Below are positions 1 to 11,219 of a stretch of 64,000 nucleotides of DNA, piece by piece. The position numbers were made by a program, and so were the translations under genes. Position 1 is the first letter of the stretch; every line of letters begins with the position of its first letter. The notes below the pieces were generated by a model, which saw nothing but the letters and a program-made list of their open reading frames with translations, made no database searches and was not told where the DNA came from. Origin of the DNA: Cepaea nemoralis (lineage: Eukaryota > Mollusca > Gastropoda > Stylommatophora > Helicidae); the NCBI GenBank assembly GCA_014155875.1, contig JACEFZ010027769.1, forward strand, positions 124,001 to 188,000. The letters are read 5' to 3'.

Positions 1-1005
1 TTAAATGTGTTTGTTCGGTTAAAATTATATATGAATGTAAACAAAAAACTAACCGGCTACCTTAGCTGGTTAGCCGCTAACCGTGAAAGTTTGTCATCAT
101 GTCGAATTAGCTAATGCGCCACACTTGTGCCCCTAAAGTTTGCTTTGCCTATCACAAAGTATTTAAGGAGTATTTAAATAATTAAATGTAAAATAATAAT
201 AATTATAACTAAATAAAAAATAGCGTACATTTTGTGTTTATTGGCAGAAAACGGTCAAAGCCTGTCTTGTGATTTTCCTACATTTTCCATTTTATGTGAC
301 AATGATGCGCTTCAAAATAGGATGTTTTTATTGTGATTTATTGGTGTTATGGAGCCGTTCTAGCGATATTTGTGTAGCAAAGTGGTATAGTTATCATAAT
401 TCAGTAAGTTTCATTGGATTATAAACAGCGTTGGAGCAGTACCGCCTTGGTAAGTGGAAATTTCACGTACTTGTCACCTCTGTCTTCAATTTATTTTTTA
501 CATCTGCTAATATTATTATTATATTTCTAAATTTTAGCAACAGGAACAATACCAACATGTTCCTTGTGCAATCTCCTTTAATTTGATATATAATAAAACA
601 TATTTGCTACCATTTTAACAATATTTAGATCATTATTATGACACTTCCCATTTTCTGCCATCAATTTCTGCTCGGGCAAAACCCATTTTTTGTTTGGCAC
701 TGAATCAGTTAAGAAGTCTAAGGTGGTTAATTTAAATAGGAATGTTCACTGTTGCGAGTTTAATTCTGCCGAATTCTCCGTAATTTTTAATGAATCACCC
801 TTCTTCTTTATATATTTTTTGGGTTCCGGTTTCAAGATGGCGACGGACGGTCGTGTTGTTTTGTGTTCGTTAACTTTTTCGCGTAGGGGATGGATTTATT
901 CATCTCTTGCGTGTAATTGGTGTGCCAGGATGTAAAACCAGGAGTTTCTACTCAAGATCTGCGTGGGTGCTACGGAGTTCGTGCATCGAGCGAAGCCATC
1001 CTTGA
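1..1005. other. AT-rich stretch with no recognisable gene; possible LINE 5' UTR at its end
   Basis: I see no coding potential or repeat match in bases 1 to about 830, which are strongly AT-rich. From about 835 the composition becomes more GC-rich (around 'caagatggcgacggacgg'). The stretch 835-1005 could be the 5' untranslated region of the retrotransposon that follows. The true 5' end of that element cannot be fixed, because no second full-length copy is present and no target duplication was found. Confidence 0.4.
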
Positions 1006-1059
1006 GTGAATTTTCAGCAGCGTGTGTGGTTTCTCAGTCTGTGTTTACGTTTTTTCAAC

Positions 1060-2178
1060 ATGGTGGAACAACGTGTGTTCTCCGAGCGGTCAGCAGTCAA
1101 CATAACGAAGCGGCGTGGTAGCCGCGCAGGGAGAAAGAAGCAAGGTAAGCGTGGTGGTTTGAGACGTTTTAGACTCAAGTGTCACCGTCTAGGACTCAGG
1201 AACATCCGTATTCTATATTGGAACTGTGCCCGTGTAAAACAACGGGGCTCTATTTTAGAAACCCTAGTTTACAGGAACGACATTGTAGCACTCCAGGAGA
1301 CGAGACTGGGCGATCAGCTACTCCGAATTGCCAGCTTCAAATGTTTCTACAACAGACGACATCTGGGAACGGCGATTCTCGTTCGCGACAGCATGGTGGC
1401 GTCAGAGCTAGACATGTCCAGTTAGGACAGTGACGATATACAAATACAGGTGTTGAGAGTTCATTCCAGTATACCATTCATGTTGGTTAATGTTTATGCC
1501 CGCAATGCGAGTGTGGACGCCCAGAAGTGGCAGTGCTTAAGTGGCATATTAGGCCACGAGAGAAATGTTATTTTCTGTGGTGACTTCAACGCTAAAGGCA
1601 GATCATGGGGAAACACTTCCTCCAATACACAGGGGGAGGAGCTCGAGACTGCACTGGAAACCATCGACCTGGTTTGTATCAACAGTGGCTGTGTCACCAG
1701 GACAGCAAGCCGTCCAGGCGATGAGGACAGTGCTATTGATCTGGCGCTAGTTTCACCTTCACTCACTACAGTGTGTAGATGGGGTGTCCTAGGACACCAT
1801 GGCAGCGACCACCACCCTTGCAGCATATTGGTGGAGAAAGGCAGAACCAGGCAGCACAAGCTAAAGGTAAAGACGTTCCAGTATGACAGTACAGGGCAAG
1901 ATGTGGTGAGTAAAATAAGACGTGACAAGCGCAGAACGTTTCAGGGCAGGAAAAAAAGCTGGGAGCAGCCACCGTGGTGGAGTTTCGAGGTGGAGAAGGC
2001 TTGGGTGGATAAGCGTAGTGCTGTAAGGAGATGGCAAAATGCCAAGAAGAACAGAGCTGGTCATCCTAGTCCCTGCTTGCACTTAGGAAGAGAGATGCAC
2101 ACAAAAGTAAGCTATTTAAAAAAAAACTGGTCATGGTGGTTAAAAGCGAAAAATGGGCAGAGGTGTGTCAAAGAGTAA
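1060..2178 (+). pseudogene. LINE endonuclease domain (broken by an in-frame TAG)
   Basis: The frame most likely starts at ATG 1060 (MVEQRVF), giving a short basic leader rich in Arg and Lys (about residues 12-45) before the endonuclease. Visible APE-type motifs are ILYWNC, ALQETRL, GDFNAKGRSWG, SAIDLALVS and GSDHHP, which carry the expected metal-binding and catalytic Asn, Glu, Asp and His residues. TAG at 1423-1425 interrupts the frame inside the domain, and the same frame continues directly after it to 2178. The first ORF of two-ORF LINEs is not seen upstream. The end at 2178 is caused by a frameshift around the A-run at 2119-2127, after which the frame used by the next section takes over. 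Confidence 0.85.
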
Positions 2179-4646
2179 GCACAGACAAGTCACTGAAATT
2201 GTTCTGGCAACTACATAAAAGCATGAGTGGTGTAGTCAAGAATAAGAGCATTTCTGACTTCCAAGGTGCTGACCTCATCTGGCAGAGGACTGACGAGGAC
2301 AAGGGCAAAGCCCTCTTTGAACGCTACCTTGAGCAGAGCAACCAGACAGACATGGGAGGCTGAAATCTGGCCAAGGAGGTCACCTCAGACAGATGCAAGG
2401 CCCAGAACACTTCGAATGAAGACACAGTGATAGTGAAAGAAATCAAGGCTGTGCTTCGACGATCAAAAAACAGTGCTCCAGGTCCTGATGGCATAAGATA
2501 CGACATAAATAGGTGTACCGACAATGAGCTAGAGAAACTAGCAGACATGTACAACAACAGTATAGGGAGTGCTAGCATCAAGGAGGAATGGTTACACAGC
2601 TATCTGATTCCCTTGCCGAAGCCTGACAAAGACCACACAAAAATTCAGGGATATCGAATTATAACCATGCAGAATACAATAGGCAAGCTGCTGGAGAAGG
2701 TAATTGCCAGGAAAATATCAAGCCAACTAGAGAGGCAAGGTGTTTTCCCACCTACCCTGGGTGGGTACCGTCCAAAAAGAGAAACCTGGACCAATGCAGC
2801 AGTCTTTGCCCATGATGTCTATGAAGGTTTCCACTCAGGCACTGAAACCGTCGCTGCAGCGATTGATCTTGAGGACGCATACAACAGAGTACCACTGGAT
2901 TTTTTAATGTTTCAGCTTCTTGAACTAAACGTAAGTCCATTCCTCCTTAGTTGGATCGCTGCAGCCCTCTTCCAACGGAAAGTAGTTTTTAGATGTGGCA
3001 GTTGGACTTTGGAACTAACAACAATATATCCTGGCCTACCACAGGGATCACCATTATCTCCGGTACTGTTCAACGCCTACACAGTGAGAATCACCAGTGA
3101 GCAGATCACTGGACCTGGCAGGACATTGTCACATGCCGATGATGTTTTAGTGTATCGTCAGGGTAAGGATAGAGAGGAGGTTGCTGTGGAACTACAAACT
3201 GAACTCAATCGCATAAGTACTTGGTGTGATGAAGCTGGGGCAATGGTCAACCCAACAAAGGCAACAGTGACTTGGTTCTCGTTGAATAATCATATTGTCA
3301 ACAATCCAACACCAACTGTAATGCTGTGTTCAGAGACGGTGGAAAGAACGCAGGCAATGAATTATCTGGGGATACGGTTTGATCGAAGCCTTGCTTATAA
3401 TGTGCACATAGACCAGGTGATAACAAAGGCCAAGCGGGGATTGGGAGCGGTGCGGGTGATGGCGGCAGCAAACTGTGAGCAGCGCCATCTATGTCTTCTG
3501 TATGAGGGGCTGGTCATGTCTGTTTTGGAGTATGCAATTGCAATCCTGACTCTCAGCCATAAGCAGATAGAAAGGATGGAAAGGATACAGAATGAAGCTA
3601 TGCGCATTATTCTGGGATGTACAAGAGATACAGCATGCAGGGCGATGCGCTACTTTCTTGATTTTCCAACCATTGAAGAGAGAATACAAGTTTGCAGGGC
3701 ACGCGCCTACCTCAGAATTAACGCAAACACACAACATCCACTGCATAGTGAAATTAGGAAGGTGAAGGGCAGCAGGTTAAAAAGAGGACGGTCGTGGATG
3801 GGTCAAGCCGAAGACATTCTTCAACAGGTGTGTTCACTAGAGGACTTAGAACCTGGCGAGGAGTGGGTACAAGTGCCAACAGACTTCTGCACATCCTTTT
3901 CAGTTTGCATCCAACTAGATAGAAAATGCAGACAAGAAAATCCGGCTGCTGTTAAGGCTGAAGTACAAGCGTTGATTTTCAAGAATTCGCTAGACGGTGA
4001 CGCGGTCATCTACACAGATGGGTCGGTCGTCCGACATGTGAGAAGCTCATGGGCCTTTACAGCTCGGGCCGGAGGGAGAATTGTGAAGGAGGACTCTGGT
4101 GCTTTCACTGAAACCACAAGTAGCCTGACCATGGAAGTCATGGCAGTAAGTAAAGCAATAACATGGCTCGAGACACAGACATTCACTAGGGCTTGTTTCC
4201 TTAGCGACTCAATGAACATGATCAAGAGGATAGAGGAGGGGTCGATCCGAAGAGAATGGTTGCTGCCTCTGTAGCGGTCTCGGCTGGCAAAGATTAGTTT
4301 CATCTTCGTGCCAGGGCATGCGGGAGTACAAGGAAATGAGCGGGCTGACAAGCTCGCAGGTGAGGCTACTGTGGAGGGCGGACGCGCCATGGACCAGGCT
4401 GACATTCTGAATGCTCTACGAGAAGTGAGACTTTTGCGAGAACCAAGTGATGACTGTGAATCTACAACAATGGCCAGATTGCGAGAGCAGCAAATTAAAA
4501 GAGGGGTGGCCAAACAAGAACACTACGCAGGAAGCCAAAGATTGATAAACCAACACAGAACTGGCGTCGTTAGCCGCTACACGCTGCGGGATTTGCTGAG
4601 GAGGGGATCCGAGCACTTATGGACTGAATGGTTCGATGTGCAATGA
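2133..4646 (+). pseudogene. LINE reverse transcriptase plus RNase H (broken by TGA and TAG)
   Basis: One frame runs from 2133 to 4646, interrupted by TGA at 2361-2363 and TAG at 4272-4274. RT motifs are SAPGPDGIRYD, AAIDLEDAYNRVP (motif A), GLPQGSPLSPVLFN (motif B) and HADDVLVY (catalytic ADD). A linker with LGCTRDT follows, then RNase H: VIYTDGSV, TMEVMAVSKAI and FLSDSMN. After the TAG comes the last part, VPGHAGVQGNERADKLAGEA, with its conserved His and Asp. The C-terminal tail ends LWTEWFDVQ with no CCHC knuckle. The later copies read GAG, or a Trp-containing version, where this copy has TAG, so that stop is a private mutation. The TGA at 2361 is also in copy 2. Confidence 0.9.
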
Positions 4647-4664
4647 GGATGATCTGTACTAACT

Positions 4665-5040
4665 AACCCTTCTTCTTACTTCTGTCCGTTCTTCTTCCCG
4701 TTTTATTTTTACATTACGTTAGTCCTGTTTAAATATCAAGAATAATTTTCCAGAACAGGTATCCCCAATACAAATAATGATCCCTACAAATAATTGTGTC
4801 CCCAGGCGAGTTCAAGAATTGTTAACTTTCCTTTCTGTACACTTACTGTTACCAGGCATCCATGTGTGTTTACATTACCATCCTACTTTGTATGTCCTGA
4901 TAATTCTGGTCCAAGCTGACAGTAATATGCCTCGATCATCACACTTTATTCACACGCCTCGAGTTTCTCAGTTCTATATTGTAGTTCCTAATGTTTAATA
5001 TTTGTACGTATTTGCTGAAAATGAAAAAAAAATATTTTAC
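4665..5040. other. Intergenic stretch, nothing recognised
   Basis: This follows the LINE tail directly. It is AT-rich, with pyrimidine runs and only short open frames. No second copy of the sequence is seen in the window and no known motif was recognised. Confidence 0.4.
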
Positions 5041-5041
5041 T

Positions 5042-5114
5042 TCACCGAAGAGGAATCGAACCTCGAGCTCCCGTGTGACAGGGGGAGACACTTATCAGTA
5101 CACAACTAAGGACA
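5042..5114 (-). tRNA. tRNA-Asp(GTC)-like sequence, probable pseudogene or SINE head
   Basis: On the minus strand the sequence has a perfect internal promoter B box (GGTTCGATTCC). It has an anticodon arm CTCCCCCTGTCACACGGGAG whose loop carries GTC, matching tRNA-Asp (GTC lies at 5077-5079 on the complement). The T stem has one mismatch. The D arm (TTAGTTGTGTACTGATAAG) is odd, and the 5' acceptor half does not pair well with TCGGTGA at the 3' side. I therefore favour a decayed tRNA gene or tRNA-derived SINE over a working gene. Confidence 0.55.
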
Positions 5115-5179
5115 CGTTAACACATCAACAAAACTGTATAATATAGCTACACGCATAGGAATAATCACGTGACCTACTT

Positions 5180-5242
5180 CTATTGCGAATATAATTTTTT
5201 TAATTTTTTTCTATTCGCAATAGAATTGTGAATTGCGAATAG
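5180..5242. repeat. Inverted repeat around a T-rich loop
   Basis: CTATTGCGAAT (5180-5190) and ATTCGCAATAG (5213-5223) are perfect reverse complements separated by about 22 AT-rich bases. A further ATTGCGAATAG follows at 5232-5242. This could be a cruciform-forming sequence or the end of a small DNA transposon. No partner end was found. Confidence 0.5.
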
Positions 5243-5815
5243 TCACTTCGAAACAATAATTGAATATTAATGTCCACCCCCATCTCATGTCGCGACCTAG
5301 AATCTAAGAACTGGCCTGTCACTTTATAGTTATACTCTAATCACATGGCAATATTATATCTGTATGGGGACCAATTTTACCTAACACGTGTAGCCATTGA
5401 CTTACCTTATAATTTGAATCTCTGACAGAATCAACACTGTCACTGGTAAGAGTAAGACTGTTTGACGGCGTCAGCTTAAACACACAAAAATATAGTTATA
5501 GTATACCCCAACAATTAACAAACGGCACTAATTATGAATTATTTTGCTATCACTTGCGTTATACAGAAGAAAACTTCCACACCTTACTGATGTGATTGAA
5601 TCCAATATACACTTAGATTTAGCAACAAATAACGATTATAGGTACAAGCTTCCTCAAACTGTCGACACAACTCGGTTTATAGCATCAGCGCCAGTCAACG
5701 GTCAGCTTTTTAATAACGCTACACAAACCGGATATCCGGTGTTGTAAAAAATATAAAACGTAAAAGTCCGCAGCGGAACAGATACGACATGAGGATTTCG
5801 ATCGTCGGGAATTCA
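5243..5815. other. Intergenic stretch, nothing recognised
   Basis: This is AT-rich sequence with short frames only. No repeat match elsewhere in the window and no recognisable coding motif was found. Confidence 0.35.
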
Positions 5816-6025
5816 TTCATTCATTCATTCAGTAGCATGCCATTTGCAAAACCTAGCTCCCATAATAACATTTGGAAAACCTCTCGATCATAAGCAAGAT
5901 GTCCCGCCTCCGATACACTCATCCGGAAATCATCCATCACATCCAGCAAACATCTTCTCTCTGGCCTTCCTCTTCCTGTCTTCCCTGGCATATATCCCTC
6001 CATTATTGTTCTCTCCAAACTTTCT
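5816..6025 (-). pseudogene. RTE-like LINE, C-terminal end with TGAA tail (part 2 of a split copy)
   Basis: The minus strand reads ERTIMEGYMPGKTGRGRPERR and ends SEAGHLAYDREVFQMLLW plus a short tail, the typical end of RTE-like LINE polyproteins. The 3' tail is a run of GAATGAATGAATG (5815-5837 on the plus strand). It stops exactly where a Penelope-like insertion begins at 6026. The upstream half of the same copy is at 7715-8456. A sister copy in plus orientation is at 14693-15128. Confidence 0.75.
6012..6025. repeat. Target site duplication, left copy (14 bp)
   Basis: TCTCCAAACTTTCT occurs here and again at 7715-7728, flanking the Penelope-like insertion. The word belongs to the RTE-like host copy, where it encodes part of KFGE on the minus strand. 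Confidence 0.8.
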
Positions 6026-7714
6026 CCCTTCGTATATAAAAGACACCAACCACGCTACCTCAATCTTCGATTCCATCGGTATCACAACCCCTTCTCAGCA
6101 CCACATATTCACTTTAGATGTGACTTCACGCTATACACCCATTCCCCACTCAGACTGCCTCAGATCCCAGTATCAAACTTACCTCCACAATTTCTTCGTC
6201 GACCTTCAACTTCTGAGACCTAAAAGTCTCTTTAGGTTCCGCCGGTCTAGGCACGACGGTTTACTGTAAACCAACTGACTCGCACGCATTCCTCCTCTGT
6301 CTGGAAAATAACGACTTCTATCAAAAAGCCCACGAAATGTTGGATTTCTTTCGCCTTCGAGGCTATCCTGAGAATGTTCTGTCTACAGCTCTCATCGCTG
6401 CCAGTCCATCAGTCGTGTTGAGGCTCTCTCCTCCAGGTCGAAACCACGCAATAATAGACCTGTCCTCTCACTAACTTACCATCACCACAATATTGCTGCC
6501 AAGAATATCCTCCTGAGACATCTATCCATTCTCCAGGCGGACCTGACCACTCGGGATGTCTTCTCAGAGGCCCCCTCCCCCTGGTGGTGTACAAGCGGGA
6601 TCGTAACCTCAGGGATGTGCTGGTCCATAGCAGTCTACCCCAACCTCACAAGTCTCTTCCTGGTACGGTGGCTTGTCTTCTTGTTGTAAGACCTGCCCAC
6701 GTGTACTTCAAACCCAGAGTCTGGCATTCCCTAAGACCACTTTCCACATTCATGAGGGTTTCTCATGCACGAGTCGCAACGTTATCAATGCCATTACTTG
6801 CACACGTTGTGACATGAGATGTTTCGGAGAGATAAGTTTACATCTTGCTGACAGATTTAGGCAACACCTTTCTGATATCAACAGTGGCGCCCAGAAATCA
6901 GTATCCATGCACTTCCACTGTCCTGACCACTGTGGCGTGGCTGACAGACAGGTCACGGCAATCAAATCGTGCGCATCCAACGAACGGGATCGTAAGACAT
7001 TGGAAAACCGTCTCATCTTCCAGTTGGGTTCACTTTCCCCTCACGGCCTCAATGTCAAACACAGCTTCATTTAACTTCCAAACCCCACCCCCTCCCATCC
7101 CCTATTTGTATAGTCCACCAAAAAGGTAGTTGCATGTCCTTTGCAGGACGTCGCAGTCAACCTCAGCATCATGTTTGCCGTTTGGGGTTTCTTGACAGGT
7201 TGGCATTCGGTAGGTTGCAATCGTTTTCTGAGCGACCGCCACTCATGCCACTGTGAGGACCAACGCAATGAAATCTTCCGCAGCTGTGTTTCGAGTGTGG
7301 AACGAGAAATTGCTAATTGCTTACTGCGTCCGTGACATCCTCGCCTATCCTAATTTTCACCTTCCGCTAACATTGGAGCCTCTCCACCCCCACCTCTTCC
7401 CACTTATTCTCCCGCCGACTGGCTTAGCAAATACCTGAGCTTCTGACGGTATTGACCTTTGACCCGTTGACCATACATCCGGTCCATACAATCCATTGAT
7501 AGTCTTCTAACGAGTGTCAGTCGCTCCAAGATAGGATACAGATTCAGGATAAGTACCCTTAATATTATCATGTAGTATGTTTCATGTAGTTTTGTCTCGG
7601 TTTGTGTTTGTTTGTTCTGTGCTGTCGAAGGCTTTAGAAGCAACGCCCAATGTGTTTATTGTAATCGTGTTTCAGTAAAGCTCACAATCTATTCCTTTTT
7701 TGGTGATTCATTCA
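6026..7714 (+). mobile_element. Penelope-like element inserted into an RTE-like LINE (5'-truncated, internally deleted)
   Basis: The insertion is 1689 bp and is bordered by a 14-bp direct repeat. Removing it rejoins the two halves of one minus-strand RTE-like copy. It contains Penelope-type RT motif A, the conserved KPTD segment, the thumb region, a GIY-YIG-type endonuclease region and a 3' UTR ending near TTTTTGGTGATTCATTCA. A second copy of the same 3' UTR is inserted at 17191-17853. The name Penelope-like rests on the KPTD and C-terminal motifs, which I recognise from that family. Confidence 0.82.
6043..7074 (+). pseudogene. Penelope-like reverse transcriptase / GIY-YIG endonuclease relic
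   Basis: The sequence opens with KDTNHATSIFDSI and LDVTSRYTPIPHSD (around 6043-6150), which matches RT motif A of Penelope-like elements. RT motifs B to D are missing. A different frame then picks up TTVYCKPTDSHAFL (about 6263-6310), so several hundred bases of the palm domain have been deleted. The thumb region follows (LTYHHHNIAAKNIL, then VYKRDRNLRDVLVHS). After another frameshift near 6680 the C-terminal part reads CKTCPRV, CTRCDMRCFGEIS, LADRFRQHLSDI and LGSLSPHGLNVKHSF and ends at 7074. The Cys pairs and the spaced Arg and His are typical of the family's endonuclease part. The copy is clearly non-functional. Confidence 0.8.
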
Positions 7715-7728
7715 TCTCCAAACTTTCT
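7715..7728. repeat. Target site duplication, right copy (14 bp)
   Basis: This is identical to 6012-6025. It marks the right border of the Penelope-like insertion. Confidence 0.8.
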
Positions 7729-8456
7729 TGACGTTTCAAGTGACCAAAATATTTCAATTTTCTTTGTTTTATCGTCTTTAATAGCCAAACTTCTTCGAAA
7801 TTCAGCTCTTGAAGTATGGATGCATTTTTTTCTTTTCTTTATCGAAGATATTCTTAGAACTCGTCTATAACATTTATATTCAAAAGGTATTTATGAGCTG
7901 TTCAGCTTGTTTAGTAAGTGTCCATGTCTCACAGGCGTATGTTACAATGGGAAAGATGCATGCTCTTAAAATTCTAATTTGTGTAGTTCTGTCTGTCCTT
8001 CTCCACAATTTATTCAGTTGTTTTAGTCTTGAAGAGCAATAGATATTCGTCTTTTAATGTATTTCATTGTGTCACCATTGTTGGTAATCAATGACTCAAG
8101 ATGTTCGAATTTTAAAATCACTTCCAAATTTCCACATTAACTTATATTTCTTTCTCTATAGTAGTTTTATCTGTATGCATTATCTTTGTTGTTGCTATGT
8201 TAAGATATAAGTTGTGATCTTCACTATTCAACTGGGTTGAGATAATTAGGTTTTCTATACCATTCTGTGTTGTGGATAGCACTACTGTATCATCAGCATA
8301 TCGAATCTCTGGTATGTCATAACCATCGATATGTAGAGCAACATATGTCTCCCTATTTATATCATCTCTTACATTTCTCATTATATTTTTGGCGTAAAGG
8401 TTAAACAAAAAGGGGGAGAGCACACATCCCTGACGGACTCCTTTACTTGATGTCAA
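7715..8456 (-). pseudogene. RTE-like LINE reverse transcriptase fragment (part 1 of a split copy)
   Basis: From 8456 downwards on the minus strand the frame reads GVRQGCVLSPFLFNLY (motif B) and IRYADDTVVLS (catalytic YADD), then continues with frameshifts to YFGHLKRQES near 7730, where the Penelope-like insertion splits it. The rest of the copy is at 5816-6025. RT motif A and the endonuclease are absent, so the copy is 5'-truncated at about 8456. A 14-bp duplication (7715-7728) marks the insertion border. Confidence 0.82.
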
Positions 8457-8720
8457 GTCGTTGGATCAACATCACGGCACACGGTTTAACCCATATGTGC
8501 TCCGTTTTCCTCCTAACTCAAACCTGAGTCTGGAGAAACTCAGCTCAATGCACGAACTCCGTTGCATCGGCGAGGATCCTGAAATACTTTGGGTAGATTT
8601 TTAACTCGAAATTTTGCCCGATCAGCGCCGTTAGGCTACTCTTTTTCGATTTCCAACTGCCAAGGGATTTTGTACGTGCGCAAAAATACACACGGGCGTC
8701 CGATCTCACTGTCGCGAAAC
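8457..8720. repeat. Interspersed repeat family A (copy 1)
   Basis: The block starting GTTGGATCAACATCACGGCA and running to the ATCCGATCTCACT region is nearly repeated at 23246-23583. The second copy carries an internal duplication of about 85 bp. No protein motif is seen. It abuts the truncated 5' end of the RTE-like copy. It could be the end of an unclassified transposon. Confidence 0.65.
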
Positions 8721-9969
8721 GCACGTGGGTCTCAGACGGGACAACACAGTACTCACTCTGTCCCACCCCGTCTCGGTGGCTAGGCCACATTTTAAGGCGG
8801 ATGAAAGGGGTAGGCATTTCCGAGTAAAAAGAATCAGGACTGTCTTCTGGGTCCTTGAGATGTTATTATCGGGATCGTAAGGAATTTCACGGGTACCGAA
8901 AATCAACACTCAACTCTTGGGGCGTGCGTAGATCTTTTCTGTGGTAAATCGCGCATTCAGATAAAACTCGGGGAATGCTGAGTTGCCTTCACTTTCGTGA
9001 GGTATGTGCTCGAAGCGTTTCGGGAGACTTCGCGAGTGTGTTCTTCCGGAGCTGACACGAAGAGGCCATTCGGTAGCCAGTCATCAAGAAATGTGGCCGC
9101 TTCGATAGCCAGTTGTATTAGTGGCATCAAGGGAAGCCGGAGAATGTTCTACAGCTAAGGATGTTGTTGTAGCTATCCTTTCACGGCCGTGTCCGCCAGC
9201 TGTAATCTGTGCAACTCTTATGATATCAGAGATTGATTCTACAGTGGTGACATTGTTGCCTTAAGACGAGAGGCCGTGTCTTTGACCAGCTGTATCATGG
9301 TGTACCTTTGGGGATCCAGAGAGTGGACCTACAGCCCAAGGCTTGATGAACCTACCGGGTCGCTGTCTGTTGTATATTTGTTCCTAAGCTTTAAAGGTAA
9401 CACACTTTTAGACTTGGCGTCGCTTAACTAAAGTTTGTATTTCAATTGTAGGTCAATTCTTAACCAGGCCGGGCGGTTGCGCCGTAGCCTGTGCTCTGAC
9501 CGATATGTACACGTTGACCTCTGGTCAGCGAACAGCAGCTGTAAGTTCAGTCTCGACCAGGCATGCTAGCTGTGTCGCAAGCCCGTGTGTGTACTATGAC
9601 CTATATTAAGCTGAGGCCAGTATTCAACAGACAAGACTGCATGTATTGACTATTGTGCTAGCCAGCTTAGTGGAATCAGTCTGGTTTAAGCAACTTAACA
9701 ATACATTCGACGCCCTATCTCAATAATGGGGTATATGAGGGAATTATTGTTCTGACAGAAGAATTCCTCTTGAACAGATTCCCTTAATGAATGAGGTCGA
9801 CATTAGTACGTTTCAATCATCATCATGTGGCTGTGGGAAACAGTACTTGTCAGTCAGCCTCATATGGCACGAGAATCACATGCGTTTCTCGTTACGGTGA
9901 AACCCATGTAGGAGGCTATAAGCTGGGAAGTGATTATCGCCCCATAGGCCTGTTGTTATTTAACTGGGC
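8721..9969. other. No gene recognised
   Basis: Moderately GC-balanced sequence with only short open frames. I found no second copy in the window and no recognisable protein or RNA motif. It may be part of older transposon sequence. Confidence 0.35.
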
Positions 9970-9974
9970 TTAGT

Positions 9975-10050
9975 CAGAAGAGGGAAGATATCCTCACACC
10001 TACTAGGGATTGAACCGTGGGCCAGTATAGCGGTGGGGAAACAGCTACTC
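9975..10050 (-). repeat. tRNA-derived sequence with B box (possible SINE head)
   Basis: On the minus strand the segment contains GGTTCAATCCC, which fits the pol III B box, preceded by a tRNA-like stretch (CCGCTATACTGGCCCACGG). The A box is weak. It may be the head of a tRNA-derived SINE. Confidence 0.35.
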
Positions 10051-11215
10051 ATGTATCGCGTGGATATTTCATCAGTGTTGTCTGACTCGATACTTCCTTT
10101 AATGAGAAGGGAATACTTTGTCAGGCGGGTCTATCTTTCTATTGTCTCTATTCTTTCATCGGAACCGGATTGTTTGGGATGTTTGATTCGACACAATTCC
10201 TAAGCAGCCAAAGGAATTTAGTCAGGTGATGAGTGTCTATATAATCATACACCCACACACAAAGAAATCCCGGTATCCGAGGCAGAAAGGTGGGAAGCGA
10301 CCAACACAAGAACATGAAACTCTTCTGGTGTTTGTCTGGTCTTTAATTCAGTATTTCAGGTTAGTTATCAATGTCGCTTGAATATCTTTCATTAACCTTG
10401 GAGGTGGCATGGAGTATTTACCTGAGATATCCTGTTATGCTTGTCTACTTTTCTGATGAGACAGATTGTGATTAAGAAAGATTATCTAGACCATAACACT
10501 TGATGATTTCTGTAGGAGGTATGGATTTCTGCCATCCTCATGAATGGAACCTGTCATCATATCTACTATCTATTAGATATGAGACTAGTGGCTGAAAAGC
10601 TATTGACCTACGTTAGGATTACCAGGAGTAGTAACTTAACCAGTAGGTGAGACATGTCTGGAAAGTCAGACATAATACTATTGTGGCCTGAGCTAGAGGA
10701 ACTGACCACAATGAATAGGATGTTAGTGTAGATGCATATTGATGTAGTGGGTATTGTGCAAGGGTGTGATGGATGTGTACACCTGGCGTGTTCTTGCTTA
10801 CAGAGAAACCCCTTTGATGTTGCTGTGGGCGAGTGCCCTTTACTGTTACTGGTTGCTATTCCCGTGGGCGAGTGCCCTTTGCGGTGTGCTGTATCCGATG
10901 TTGTATCCTATGGGCGGCTGCCTGTTTGCAGTGGCATGTGTGCTGTTGACCCATTGCTGATTCCTGAGAGCCTGTTTGCCCTTGCTGATTCCTGAGAGCC
11001 TGTTTGCCCTTGGTCCGTGGCTGGGTGCAGTGGACCTGTGGCTGTGTGCTGTGACTTTCGATGGTGCTAAAAGCCAAGTGGCTAGTGGTTGCTGAACTTT
11101 ACTTGGTCAAGTTCCGAGGCTCCAGGAGGCATCATACAGGATCAGGTGAATGTGTCTTACCACCTCAGTCTACACACTGACCCTAGATACTACACTGACA
11201 GACCTATGTGGGATG
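10051..11215. other. No gene recognised; probably part of an old transposon
   Basis: The stretch has short frames and local duplications such as GAGCCTGTTTGCCCTTG (two copies near 10969-11010) and CCGTGGGCGAGTGCCCTTT-like copies near 10826-10880. It leads into a GATTT-tailed 3' end, so it could be the 3' part of that element, but no RT or endonuclease motif is visible. Confidence 0.35.
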
Positions 11216-11219
11216 ATGA

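Larger units (their letters stand above)
1006..4664 (+). mobile_element. Non-LTR retrotransposon with APE endonuclease, RT and RNase H (copy 1, nearly complete, broken)
   Basis: This is the longest copy of a LINE family seen four times here (also 14578-14691, 19081-19600 and 59366-62480). Domains in order are an apurinic-type endonuclease, a reverse transcriptase and an RNase H. This order fits the RNase H-bearing I/R1/Ingi-type groups, not Jockey or RTE. The 3' end reads GAGGATGATCTGT followed by ACTAACTAAC, a tetranucleotide tail shared by the other copies. At least three stops and one frameshift interrupt the reading frame, so the copy is dead. The clade is inferred from domain content only. 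Confidence 0.88.

Noticed and set aside
690..935. 81-codon open frame upstream of the first LINE
   Set aside because: No homology or domain seen, biased AT-rich start. It may overlap the LINE 5' UTR but is not supported as ORF1.
10732..10995. Cys-rich open frame near 10.8 kb
   Set aside because: Local duplications and no recognisable family. Overlapping frames of similar length exist.
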